NCBI RefSeq assembly: GCF_022815645.1 | Contig: NZ_JALGRO010000007.1 | Coordinates: 150,591-214,590, forward strand | Direction of reading: 5' to 3' | DNA length: 64,000 nt | DNA from: Curtobacterium sp. VKM Ac-2922 | Lineage (GTDB): Bacteria; Actinomycetota; Actinomycetes; Actinomycetales; Microbacteriaceae | Shown: positions 27,440 to 36,421 of the stretch, piece by piece | How positions within the stretch are numbered: position 1 is the first letter of the stretch | Layout of the letters: each line of letters opens with the position of its first letter | Position numbers and translations under genes: made by a program | The notes under the pieces: model-generated | Databases searched by the model: none | Seen by the model: the letters and a program-made list of their open reading frames with translations, nothing else | Told to the model about the DNA's origin: nothing

Positions 27440-28375
27440 TCAGGACCAGACGCGCCGGATCCCCCACGAACCGGTCCAGGTCCCGTCGGGCTCGAGCCAC
27501 CGCAGTCCCTCGCCGGAATTCAGGGCATCGGCGGGCGCGGTCATCGGTTCAACGGCAATGGCCAGGCCCTTGCGGTCGCCGCGGGGGAACTCGCGCGACG
27601 TGAACACCTGCACGTAGGGGAACGACGGGTCCTGCCAGAGCTGGACGCCGTCTCCTTCTGGCCCGTGGATCGTCGTCCGACGGATCCCATCGGCGTCCGG
27701 CGCGACGTCGGTGTACGCCGTGTCCAGGTCAGAGTCACCCGCGCGGCGCCCCTGCCGCAGGTCCTCGTCCGTGCCCTCGACCGGCCGGGAGCCGTTCGGG
27801 ATCTTCCGGTCGTCGACGGTGAATGCGGTGGCGGCGTCGAGCGTCACGACGAGGTCCTCGGCCGGGGTGTCGCCGGCGCGCAGGTACGGGTGCGCCCCGA
27901 CGGCGAACGGTGCGCGCACGCCGGAGCGGTTCGTGATCGTGTGGGTGATCCGGATGCCGTCGTCGACGAGCTCGTGGTGCACGCGGGTCTCGAGCGTGAA
28001 CGGCCAACCATGCTGCGGGTGGACCGTGGCCGTCTGCTCGACGGACGACTCGGTCTGCGACACGACGCGGTAGGGCGAGAACCGGAGCAGGCCGTGCGAG
28101 GCGTTGCCGTACTTCGGTTCGGACACGTCCAGCTGCTGCTTCGCACCGTCCAGCTCCCACACTCCTCCGGCGACGCGGTTCGGCCACGGGACGAGCACGA
28201 TGCCGTTCGCACCGGCGGGGGCCTCGGACGCCGGGAACGGCTCGGTCAGGTCGAAGCCCGCGACCCGGAGCTGCCGGATGCCGGCAGCGACCTCGGTCAC
28301 GATCGCCTCGACGACCCCGTCCGGGCCGGCGTGGTGCAGGCGGTACTGGCCCCCGGTGGGTGCTGCTGCGGTCAT
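27440..28375 (-). CDS. Aldose 1-epimerase (galactose mutarotase-like)
   Basis: This encodes 311 residues from an ATG at 28375 that overlaps the repressor stop by four bases. It interconverts alpha and beta anomers of galactose or related hexoses, feeding galactokinase. Family hallmarks are the NRVAGG loop after VLVPWP (about 64-75), GNASHGLLRFSPY with the substrate His (about 98-110), the catalytic-type His in FAVGAHPYLRAGD (about 173-185), and VEPMTAPADALNSGEGLRWL near the end. It is cytoplasmic, as no signal peptide is present. It forms an operon with the DeoR-type regulator upstream, opposite galT-galK. Confidence 0.88.
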   Translation of the reverse strand: MTAAAPTGGQYRLHHAGPDGVVEAIVTEVAAGIRQLRVAGFDLTEPFPASEAPAGANGIVLVPWPNRVAGGVWELDGAKQQLDVSEPKYGNASHGLLRFSPYRVVSQTESSVEQTATVHPQHGWPFTLETRVHHELVDDGIRITHTITNRSGVRAPFAVGAHPYLRAGDTPAEDLVVTLDAATAFTVDDRKIPNGSRPVEGTDEDLRQGRRAGDSDLDTAYTDVAPDADGIRRTTIHGPEGDGVQLWQDPSFPYVQVFTSREFPRGDRKGLAIAVEPMTAPADALNSGEGLRWLEPDGTWTGSWGIRRVWS

Positions 28376-29217
28376 GCGCTGTGGTTCCTTCCCGATGCGG
28401 TGCCGTCGTCGGCCACCACGACGGCGACCCCGGTGGCCCGCACCTGCTCGACGAGCTCCGCAGGTGCCTCCGCGGTGACGATGACGTCGATGTCCTGCAG
28501 GCCGCTGACGACCCCGACGTGGGCGCGCCCGAACTTCGAGCCGTCCACCACCACGACCGTACGCCCGGCCGCGGCGGCGAGCATCCGCTTGGCCGCGGTC
28601 TCGGGCAGGTTGACGTTCGTCAGGCCGTGCGCGACGTCGAGCCCGGTGCCCCCGAGGAACACCACGTCGGCCGCGATCATCGGCAGCACCGTGTCGTTGA
28701 AGGGCGCGACGAGCGAGTGCTGCAGGGGCCGGAGCGTGCCGCCGGTGACGATCACAGTGAAGCGCGGGACGGCGGGCTCGAGCGTGAGGGCTGTGGTCAG
28801 GGAGTTCGTGACGACGGTGACGTCGACCAGTTCGTGGCGGGCGACGAGTGCCTCGGCGACCGCTGCCGGGGTGGTGCCGACGTCGAGCAGGACGCACTCG
28901 CCGGAGCGGACGAGCGCTGCCGCAGCGCGGCCGATGGCGGCCTTGGCCACCTGCTGTTCGACCGCGGTCTCCTCGAACGGCCGCTCGGGGGAACCGGCTC
29001 CGGGACGGACCGCACCGCCGTGCACCCGCCGGACCCGGCCCTCCCGGTCGAGCACCGCGAGGTCCTGCCGGACCGTCACCTCGCTCGTTCCCGTCGCGGC
29101 GGCGAGCGCCGCGGTGCGCACCATGCCGGGTGCGCCGTCCACGATCCGGACGATGCGGTCCTGGCGCAGGGGCGCGGGCATCGTCCCGGCCAGGAACGAG
29201 AGGTCGTCATCGATCAC
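28372..29217 (-). CDS. DeoR/GlpR-family repressor of galactose genes
   Basis: This encodes 281 residues from a GTG at 29217; an ATG 12 codons in is a possible alternative. The N-terminal winged helix (about 15-75) reads PAPLRQDRIVRIVDGAPGMV with SEVTVRQDLAVLDREGRVRR as the recognition part, then the family motif VHGGAV. The C-terminal sugar-phosphate sensor domain includes LLDVGTTPAAVAEAL and VVVVDGSKFGR. It sits divergent from galT across 64 bases containing a direct repeat, so it probably represses both directions until galactose or a phosphorylated intermediate appears. The inducer is inferred. Confidence 0.88.
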   Translation of the reverse strand: MIDDDLSFLAGTMPAPLRQDRIVRIVDGAPGMVRTAALAAATGTSEVTVRQDLAVLDREGRVRRVHGGAVRPGAGSPERPFEETAVEQQVAKAAIGRAAAALVRSGECVLLDVGTTPAAVAEALVARHELVDVTVVTNSLTTALTLEPAVPRFTVIVTGGTLRPLQHSLVAPFNDTVLPMIAADVVFLGGTGLDVAHGLTNVNLPETAAKRMLAAAAGRTVVVVDGSKFGRAHVGVVSGLQDIDVIVTAEAPAELVEQVRATGVAVVVADDGTASGRNHSA

Positions 29218-29220
29218 GGG

Positions 29221-29250
29221 ATCAGTTTCGCCTGCTTCCGATCACTTTCG
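29221..29250. promoter_or_regulatory. Direct-repeat operator between deoR-type gene and galT
   Basis: ATCAGTTTCG (29221-29230) and ATCACTTTCG (29241-29250) form a direct repeat with a 20-base period, two helical turns. The second copy overlaps the expected -35 of the galT promoter. This suits a DeoR-family repressor, which often binds direct repeats. Confidence 0.5.
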
Positions 29251-29269
29251 CAATGCTTCGTCCTGCGGC

Positions 29270-29275
29270 TAGGAT
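29270..29275 (+). promoter_or_regulatory. -10 hexamer for leaderless galT
   Basis: TAGGAT is followed by six bases and the GTG start at 29282. Transcription would begin at the start codon. Confidence 0.5.
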
Positions 29276-29281
29276 GCTCCG

Positions 29282-30375
<1,094 letters not shown>

Positions 30376-30379
<4 letters not shown>

Positions 30380-31509
30380 CGTTCCAGCAGGTGTTCGGGT
30401 ACGAGCCGGCGGTGCGGTACTCCGCGCCGGGGCGGGTCAACCTGATCGGTGAGCACACCGACTACAACGAGGGCTACGTCCTGCCGTTCGCGATCGACCG
30501 ACGCACGACCGCGTCCATCGCACAGCGCGACGACCGGACCATCCGGGTCGCGTCGGCGTTCGAGCCGGACGCCGTCCACGCGCTGTCCCTCGACGACCTG
30601 TCGCCGGAGCGCATGGACGGCTGGTCGGCGTACGTGTTCGGCATCGCCTGGGCGCTCCGCGAGCAGGGCGCCGACCTGACCGGCAGGTCCGGGTTCGACG
30701 TCTTCATCGAGTCCGACGTGCCCGTCGGCGCCGGGCTGTCGTCGAGCGCCGCGATCGAGTGCGGGGTGGCGCTGGCGTTCAACGACCTGTGGGAACTCGG
30801 CCTCGACCGCAAGCAGCTCGCCCGCGTCGGGCAGTACTCCGAGAACCACGCGGTCGGTGCTCCCACCGGGATCATGGACCAGTCCGCGTCGCTGCTCGGG
30901 GAGCGCGACGCCGTGGTGTTCCTCGACTGCCGCACGCTCGACACCGCGGTCGTCGACATGGCGCTGCAGGCCAACGGGCTCGAGGTCCTGGTGATGGACA
31001 CCCGCGTCGAGCACGCGCACGCCACGGGCGGGTACAAGGCACGGCGGGACTCCTGTGAGCGCGGTGCGGCCGTGCTGGGCGTCGAGGCACTGCGTGACGT
31101 CTCCGTGGACGACCTGCCCCGGGCACAGGAGCTGCTCGACGACGAGACCTTCCGCCGCGTCCGGCACATCGTGACCGAGGACCAGCGAGTGCTCGACACC
31201 GTGCGGACCCTGCGCGAGCACGGCCCCCGCGCGATCGGCGACCTGCTCGTCGCGTCGCACGAGTCGATGCGCGACGACTTCGAGATCTCGGTGCCCGAGC
31301 TCGACCTTGCCGTCGCCACCGCGATGGCGCACGGAGCCGTCGGGGCACGCATGACCGGCGGCGGGTTCGGCGGCGCGGCGATCGCGCTCGTCGATGCCGC
31401 CCAGCGCGAGGCGATCGGTGCCGCGGTCGTGGCGGCGTTCGCCGAGGCCGGGTACCGCGAGCCGACCGTGTTCGTGGTGCACGCCGACCAGGGCGCCCGC
31501 CGAGACTGA
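30376..31509 (+). CDS. galK: Galactokinase
   Basis: This encodes 377 residues from an ATG overlapping the galT stop (ATGA). It phosphorylates galactose with ATP. GHMP-kinase motifs are all present: the galactokinase signature GRVNLIGEHTDYNEGYVLP (about 19-37), the ATP-binding PVGAGLSSSAA (about 115-125) and the C-terminal GARMTGGGFGGAAIAL (about 321-336). The specificity motif IGEHTDYN points to galactose. It ends the operon, followed by a large hairpin. Confidence 0.96.
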
Positions 31510-31586
31510 CCGCGCGTGCGGCGCCCGCGCGGCGCGGCGCCCGCCGAACCCCGGCGCCCGCCCGAACTCCGGCGCCGATTGCGTTC

Positions 31587-31646
31587 GCACAACCGAAAGC
31601 ACCTCGCACCGCGGAATTCCGTGGTGCGAGGTGCTTTCGGTTGTGC
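31587..31646. terminator. 60-base palindrome, bidirectional terminator galK/folD
   Basis: A perfect 24-bp inverted repeat (31587-31610 with 31623-31646) surrounds a CGGAATTCCG palindromic core, so nearly all 60 bases are self-complementary. It separates the convergent galK and folD genes. Its arm reads GCACAACCGAAAGCACC. The other bases between the two genes are GC-rich and featureless. Confidence 0.75.
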
Positions 31647-31710
31647 GGACCCTGATGGTGCGGCCGCACGGCGCAGGCGCAGCAGCAGCCGCACCCGCAC
31701 CCGCACCCGC

Positions 31711-32640
31711 TCAGTGCAGGTGGCGCTCGGCGGCCTCGACGACGTTCTTCATGAGCATCGCCCGGGTCATCGGCCCGACGCCGCCCGGTGTGGGCGACAT
31801 GAACCCGGCGACCGACGCGACCGCGGGGTCGACGTCACCGTGCAGCTTCGCCTTGCCGGTGTCGGGGTTCACGACGCGGCTGATGCCGACGTCGATGACT
31901 GCTGCACCCGGCTTGACCCAGTCCGGCTTGACCAGTCCGGCGACGCCGGCCGCGGCGACGATGATGTCGGCGCGACGGCACTCGGCAGCGACGTCCTCGG
32001 TCAGGGAGTGGGTCAGCGTGGCCGTGGCCTCGAGCCGGGTGAGCAGCAGCCCGAGCGGACGTCCGACCGTCAGCCCCTGGCCGATGATCGTGACGTGCTG
32101 CCCGCGGATCGGGATGGCGTAGGCCTCGAGCATCGCCACGATGCCGCGCGGGGTGCACGGCAGCGGGGCGTCGATCGTGCCGGCGCCCCCCGGGACGGCC
32201 AGGACGAGCTCGCCGAGGTTGGTCGGGTGCAGGCCGTCGGCGTCCTTCGACGGGTTCATGAGCTCGAGCATCGGGATGGGGTCGATGCCCTGCGGCAGCG
32301 GGAGCTGCACGATGAACGCGGTGACCCGGGGGTCGTCGTTCATCTGCAGGATCGCCGACCGGATGTCCGCGGCGGATGCGGTCTCGGGCAGGTCGATGCG
32401 GATCGAGTCGAGCCCGATCTGCGCCGAGTCGCGGTGCTTGCCCGCGACGTACGACAGCGAGCCGGCGTTCTGCCCGACCAGGATGGTCCCGAGCCCGGGG
32501 CGGAACCCGTGGTCGTGCAGCCGGTCGATGCGGAGCTTGAGGTCGTCGAGCGTGCGGGCGGCCAGGGCGGTGCCGTCGATGCGGACGGCAGAGCCCTCGC
32601 CGGCCCACCGTTCGTGGACCAGCGCGGTGGTGTCGCTCAC
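31711..32640 (-). CDS. folD: Bifunctional methylenetetrahydrofolate dehydrogenase/cyclohydrolase
   Basis: This encodes 309 residues from a GTG at 32640 that overlaps the glyA stop by four bases. It converts 5,10-methylene-THF to 10-formyl-THF with NADP. Landmarks are [16 protein letters not shown] with the catalytic Tyr and Lys (about 50-65), [10 protein letters not shown] (about 101-110), [14 protein letters not shown] (about 121-134), [14 protein letters not shown] and the closing [13 protein letters not shown]. Coupling with glyA places serine-derived one-carbon supply and its oxidation under the same riboswitch. Confidence 0.95.
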   Translation of the reverse strand: MSDTTALVHERWAGEGSAVRIDGTALAARTLDDLKLRIDRLHDHGFRPGLGTILVGQNAGSLSYVAGKHRDSAQIGLDSIRIDLPETASAADIRSAILQMNDDPRVTAFIVQLPLPQGIDPIPMLELMNPSKDADGLHPTNLGELVLAVPGGAGTIDAPLPCTPRGIVAMLEAYAIPIRGQHVTIIGQGLTVGRPLGLLLTRLEATATLTHSLTEDVAAECRRADIIVAAAGVAGLVKPDWVKPGAAVIDVGISRVVNPDTGKAKLHGDVDPAVASVAGFMSPTPGGVGPMTRAMLMKNVVEAAERHLH

Positions 32641-33980
32641 GCGTACAGCGGGAACGCGTCGGTCAGGGCCTTGACCCGGGCGGAGAGCGCCGCGACGTCC
32701 GGGTTCGGCATGAGGGTCAGCGCGATGATGTCCGCGACCTCGGTGAACTCGGCGTCGCTGAACCCGCGGGTGGCGAGCGCCGAGGTGCCGATGCGGACAC
32801 CCGAGGTGACCATCGGCGGGCGCGGGTCGAACGGCACGGAGTTGCGGTTCACGGTGATGCCGACGTCGTGCAGCAGGTCTTCGGCCTGCTTGCCGTCGAC
32901 CTCGGACTCGCGCAGGTCGACCAGCACCAGGTGCACGTCGGTGCCACCGGTCAGGACGTCGATGCCGGCCTGGCGTGCGTCGGCCTGCGTCAGGCGGGCT
33001 GCGAGCGCCTGGGCACCGCGGATGGTGCGCTCCTGCCGGTCCTTGAACTCGGGCGTCGCCGCGAGCAGGAACGCGGTGGCCTTGGCTGCGATGACGTGCA
33101 TGAGCGGGCCACCCTGCTGCCCCGGGAACACGGCCGAGTTGAGCTTCTTGAACAGGGTCTCGTCGTTCGACAGGATCAGGCCGGAGCGCGGGCCGGCGAG
33201 GGTCTTGTGCACGGTGGTCGAGACGACGTGGGCGTGCGGGACGGGCGACGGGTGCAGACCGGCGGCGACGAGCCCGGCGAAGTGCGCCATGTCCACCCAG
33301 AGCTTGGCGCCGACCTCGTCCGCGATCTCGCGGAACTTCGCGAAGTCGAGCTGCCGCGGGTACGCCGACCAGCCGGCGATGATGACCTTGGGCTGGTGCT
33401 CGACGGCCTTGGCGCGGATGTCGTCGTAGTCGACCTGGAACGTGGTGGGGTCGACGCCGTAGGACACGGCGTTGTAGATGCGGCCCGAGAAGTTGAGCTT
33501 CATGCCGTGGGTCAGGTGCCCACCGTGGGCGAGCTCGAGGCCGAGGATGGTGTCGCCGGCCGATGCGATGGCGTGCAGCACGGCGGCGTTGGCGGTGGCG
33601 CCGGAGTGCGGCTGGACGTTGGCGTAGTCGGCGCCGAAGAGCTTCTTGGCGCGCTCGATGGCCAGCGACTCGGCGACGTCGACGTACTCGCAGCCGCCGT
33701 AGTAGCGCTTGCCGGGGTAGCCCTCGGCGTACTTGTTCGTCAGGACCGAGCCCTGCGACTCGAGCACCGCGCGCGGGACGAAGTTCTCCGACGCGATCAT
33801 CTCGAGGAAGTCGCGCTGCCGGCCGAGCTCCTGTTGCAGCACCCGGGCGATCTCGGGGTCGACTTCGCTGAGCGGGGCGTTGAAGGCGGCTCGGGCTGCG
33901 GCGATGTCGGCAGCAGCAGAGGACACGGGGGCGTTGTCGATCGAGGACGACTCGAACGGGGACAGATCGGTGATGGACAC
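32637..33980 (-). CDS. glyA: Serine hydroxymethyltransferase
   Basis: This encodes 447 residues from a GTG at 33980 preceded by AAGGAG at ideal spacing. An earlier in-frame ATG (34109) would run through the riboswitch and is rejected. It is PLP-dependent, interconverting serine plus THF with glycine plus methylene-THF. Motifs include [10 protein letters not shown] (about 58), [15 protein letters not shown], the PLP-lysine region [17 protein letters not shown] (about 247) and [10 protein letters not shown]. The N-terminus is about 20 residues longer than in E. coli. First gene of glyA-folD. Confidence 0.96.
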   Translation of the reverse strand: MSITDLSPFESSSIDNAPVSSAAADIAAARAAFNAPLSEVDPEIARVLQQELGRQRDFLEMIASENFVPRAVLESQGSVLTNKYAEGYPGKRYYGGCEYVDVAESLAIERAKKLFGADYANVQPHSGATANAAVLHAIASAGDTILGLELAHGGHLTHGMKLNFSGRIYNAVSYGVDPTTFQVDYDDIRAKAVEHQPKVIIAGWSAYPRQLDFAKFREIADEVGAKLWVDMAHFAGLVAAGLHPSPVPHAHVVSTTVHKTLAGPRSGLILSNDETLFKKLNSAVFPGQQGGPLMHVIAAKATAFLLAATPEFKDRQERTIRGAQALAARLTQADARQAGIDVLTGGTDVHLVLVDLRESEVDGKQAEDLLHDVGITVNRNSVPFDPRPPMVTSGVRIGTSALATRGFSDAEFTEVADIIALTLMPNPDVAALSARVKALTDAFPLYA

Positions 33981-34027
33981 GGGACTCCTTGGTGACGAGC
34001 CGGACGTGTCCGGCGGCGAGGATCGGT

Positions 34028-34110
34028 CGGCGTGGCCCAGGCGTACGGCCACGCACCGTGTCGAGTGTCGCTCCCTGATGGTGACCCATCCGACGCCAGT
34101 CGCGACCACA
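34028..34110 (-). promoter_or_regulatory. ZTP (pfl) riboswitch controlling glyA-folD
   Basis: In the glyA leader the minus strand carries the conserved pfl elements in order: GTCGCGACTGGCG (34093-34105), ACCATCAGGGAGCGA (34068-34082) and CCGTACGCCTGGGCCACGC (34030-34048). This matches the ZTP riboswitch consensus (GACUGGC, GGGAGC, CCGnnCGCCUGGGC). Between it and the AAGGAG site a short GCCGGAC/GTCCGGC hairpin may be the expression platform, acting on translation or transcription. ZTP accumulates when 10-formyl-THF is short, and glyA-folD restores it. Confidence 0.85.
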
Positions 34111-34112
34111 CG

Positions 34113-34118
34113 ATCGTA
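34113..34118 (-). promoter_or_regulatory. -10 hexamer of the glyA leader
   Basis: TACGAT on the minus strand lies just upstream of the riboswitch 5' end, as expected for its promoter. No clear -35 is visible. Confidence 0.5.
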
Positions 34119-34150
34119 CCGAGCCGCCCGGTCTGTGTCACCCTGGTTCC

Positions 34151-34462
34151 ATGACCCTGTTGACGCCGTCCGTCGACGAGCGCACCGACGCCGACACGGA
34201 CGAGCGCACCCGGCTGCGGCCCGACGTCCCGTGGGTGACGGTCGTGTGGGACGACCCGGTCAACCTGATGTCGTACGTCACGTACGTCTTCCAGAGCTAC
34301 TTCGGGTTCCCCCGCGCGAAGGCCGAGCGGCTCATGCACCAGGTCGACGCCGAGGGCCGCGCGGTCGTCGCCACGGGCAACCGCGAGGCGATGGAACGAC
34401 ATGTGCAGGCCATGCACGGCTTCGGCCTGCAGGCGACCGTCGACCGGGCCCCCGAAGCATGA
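34151..34462 (+). CDS. clpS: ATP-dependent Clp protease adaptor ClpS
   Basis: This encodes 103 residues. The ClpS fold is clear: [20 protein letters not shown] holds the N-degron pocket Asn-Asp region, and a helix with [19 protein letters not shown] follows. ClpS delivers N-end-rule substrates to ClpC/ClpA for ClpP degradation. The N-terminal about 25 residues are acidic and flexible, as usual. A CACCCT six bases before the ATG suggests a leaderless transcript. DUF2017 follows 43 bases later, the standard actinobacterial order. Confidence 0.95.
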   Translation: MTLLTPSVDERTDADTDERTRLRPDVPWVTVVWDDPVNLMSYVTYVFQSYFGFPRAKAERLMHQVDAEGRAVVATGNREAMERHVQAMHGFGLQATVDRAPEA

Positions 34463-34505
34463 CGAGCACACGTATGACGTGCGAACGCACGACCGGACAC
34501 CGCGC

Positions 34506-34982
34506 ATGATCCCGTTCGTCCGGCACCGCGACGGCGTCCACCTCGGCCTGGCCTCCGGCGAGCGCTCGCTGCTCACCAGCCTGGTCGACCAGCTGCGCGA
34601 GCTGCTCGACGGCGACCTGGACTCCGACCCCGTCACGCTGCGGATGTTCCCGGACGCCTACCCCGGCGACCGGCAGGCGAGCGCCGAGTTCCGCCGGTAC
34701 ACCCGTGACGACCTGCGGGACGCCAAGGCCGCGAACGCCGAGACCGTGCACGCCTGGCTGACCGGTGCGCGCGAGGGCGCGCTGACCCCGGCGGACGAGC
34801 AGTCCTGGCTGCGGTGCCTGACCGACCTGCGGCTGACGATCGCGGACCGGCTCGGCATCGTCGACGCCGACACCGAGGAAGCGACCCGTACCGCCGCCGA
34901 CGGGGTCGGCCTGCGCGACGTCTACGACTGGCTCGGCTACGTGCAGGAACACCTGGTCACGACGATGACGAGCCACCGGTGA
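34506..34982 (+). CDS. DUF2017 protein (AosR-like)
   Basis: This encodes 158 residues from ATG 34506. It starts with RHRDGVHLGLASGERSLLTS, then SLVDQLRELLD, RMFPDAYPGDRQASAEFRRY and a final VYDWLGYVQEHLV, the DUF2017 profile. The family is almost always next to clpS. The mycobacterial member AosR is reported as a redox-responsive regulator, but its cysteine pair is not seen here, so the same role cannot be assumed. It overlaps the acetyltransferase start by four bases. Confidence 0.85.
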   Translation: MIPFVRHRDGVHLGLASGERSLLTSLVDQLRELLDGDLDSDPVTLRMFPDAYPGDRQASAEFRRYTRDDLRDAKAANAETVHAWLTGAREGALTPADEQSWLRCLTDLRLTIADRLGIVDADTEEATRTAADGVGLRDVYDWLGYVQEHLVTTMTSHR

Positions 34983-35908
34983 CCGTCACGGTCCGTGCGT
35001 CCACCCCGGACGACCTGGAGGCCCTGCTCGCGTTCCGCACGTCGGACCCGGTCTCGTGGATCGGTCCGGACCGGTACCGGCAGGAGTCCGGCACGCGGAA
35101 CTACCGCCCGGAGTGGTCGTTCCTGGCCGAACGCGACGGCCGGCCGGTCGGACGGGCCCTGTGGTGGGGCGGCCCGGACGCCGCGAAGCCGTCCACCCTG
35201 GACGACCTGATCGTGGACGTGCCCGACGACGAGCGGGTGTCCGTCGCCGCGGGGTTGATCCGTGCCGGCGCCCAGGCCTTCGGCACGGTGCCCGAATGGG
35301 TGATCGACGTCGCGGTCGACTGGCACGACGACCCATTGGCCGTCGCCGCGGTCGCGTGGCGTGAACGGGCGGGCCGGGCCGCGGGGCTCGTCCGGACCAC
35401 CGAACGGGTGAGCGTCGTGTGGGAGCCGGGGACGGGCCTCCCGACCGCACACCCGGACGGCGACCTGGTCTTCCGGACCGGCGACGACGACGAGTTCCTC
35501 GACCTGTTCGCGCGCGTCACCGTCGGATCGCTCGATGCCCACACCCGTGCCACGGTCGCCGAGCTCGGTGCGCACGGCACCGCGGCGGACGACCTCGAGT
35601 TCTACCGGACCCTGCCGGGCCGACGCCAGGACTGGCGCATCGCCGAGGACGCCGACGGCCTGGTGGTCGGGTTCGTGTTGGCGACCCGCACCGCGTACGA
35701 CGCCGCGATCAGCTACGTCGGCGTCCTGCCGCAGCACCGCGGCCGAGGCATCGTCGACGCACTGCTGGCCGAGGCGCTCCGCATCCACGCCGAGGCGGGC
35801 GAGCCGCGGGTGGTGGGGACGACGGACACCGACAACGTGCCGATGCGCCGGGCGTTCGAGCGGGCCGGCTTCACGGTGACGAAACGGCGGATCGTGCTCG
35901 AGGGCTGA
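34979..35908 (+). CDS. GNAT-family N-acetyltransferase (double domain)
   Basis: This encodes 309 residues from a GTG overlapping the DUF2017 stop. Two GNAT-like halves are visible. The N-terminal one (about 1-140) lacks a clear acetyl-CoA loop. The C-terminal one (about 160-309) has ISYVGVLPQHRGRGIVDALL with the Q/RxxGxG/A loop, and then NVPMRRAFERAGFTVTKRR. It resembles the mycothiol-synthase-like tandem GNAT group, but substrate specificity cannot be told. Co-transcription with clpS and DUF2017 is suggested by the overlaps. Confidence 0.8.
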   Translation: MTVTVRASTPDDLEALLAFRTSDPVSWIGPDRYRQESGTRNYRPEWSFLAERDGRPVGRALWWGGPDAAKPSTLDDLIVDVPDDERVSVAAGLIRAGAQAFGTVPEWVIDVAVDWHDDPLAVAAVAWRERAGRAAGLVRTTERVSVVWEPGTGLPTAHPDGDLVFRTGDDDEFLDLFARVTVGSLDAHTRATVAELGAHGTAADDLEFYRTLPGRRQDWRIAEDADGLVVGFVLATRTAYDAAISYVGVLPQHRGRGIVDALLAEALRIHAEAGEPRVVGTTDTDNVPMRRAFERAGFTVTKRRIVLEG

Positions 35909-35947
35909 ACTCGGAAGGAAGCCTTGCAAGTTGGCCTGGTGAAGTAG

Positions 35948-35960
35948 TACCGTGACGGTA
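35948..35960 (+). promoter_or_regulatory. Palindrome over -10 and start of marR (likely auto-operator)
   Basis: TACCGTGACGGTA is a perfect 13-base palindrome. Its left half, TACCGT, is the -10-like hexamer six bases before the ATG, and its right end is the A of that ATG. A MarR dimer bound here would block polymerase directly. Confidence 0.5.
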
Positions 35961-36379
35961 TGGAATCGCACGTCGACCTCGCCGGCGACCTGCTCACGCT
36001 GCACGGCCGGATCCGACGGACCCTGCTGACGGGCAAGGCCGACCAGGTCACCGCCTCGCAGACCGCTGCACTCGGACGATTGCTGCGCCACGGCGAGTCC
36101 ACCGTCGCCGAACTCGCGCGTGCCGAGGGCGTCCGGCCGCAGTCGATGGGCGCGACCGTGCAGGCGCTCGTCGACCTCGGGCTCGTCGGACGTCGACCCG
36201 ACCCCGCCGACGGCCGACGCACGCTGGTCCGCGCCACCGACGACGGTTCGCGTGCCCGCGAGGACGCGTGGACGACCCGCACGCACGTGCTGGCCGAGCG
36301 CCTCGCCGCGCTGCCCGATGCCGACCGCGACACCGTCGCCCGCGCCATCGCGATCCTCACCCCCCTGACCGAGTCCTGA
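35960..36379 (+). CDS. MarR-family transcriptional regulator
   Basis: This encodes 139 residues. The winged helix core has TASQTAALGRLL, then STVAELARAEGVRPQSMGAT with the recognition helix (about 50-70), and the wing RPDPADGRRTLVRATDDG (about 84-101). Flanking helices form the dimer interface. It probably represses itself and the downstream MFS exporter, as MarR-MFS pairs usually do in response to a phenolic or antibiotic ligand. Its TGA stop is in the same reading frame as the MFS gene, 42 bases before that gene's likely start. Confidence 0.88.
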   Translation: MESHVDLAGDLLTLHGRIRRTLLTGKADQVTASQTAALGRLLRHGESTVAELARAEGVRPQSMGATVQALVDLGLVGRRPDPADGRRTLVRATDDGSRAREDAWTTRTHVLAERLAALPDADRDTVARAIAILTPLTES

Positions 36380-36421
36380 CGGCACCGGCGCCCGGCCACC
36401 ACCTGCGGAAGAAGCCCCCTC

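Noticed and set aside
33981..34109. N-terminal extension of glyA to an upstream ATG
   Set aside because: It would translate the conserved riboswitch; the GTG at 33980 has AAGGAG at ideal spacing.
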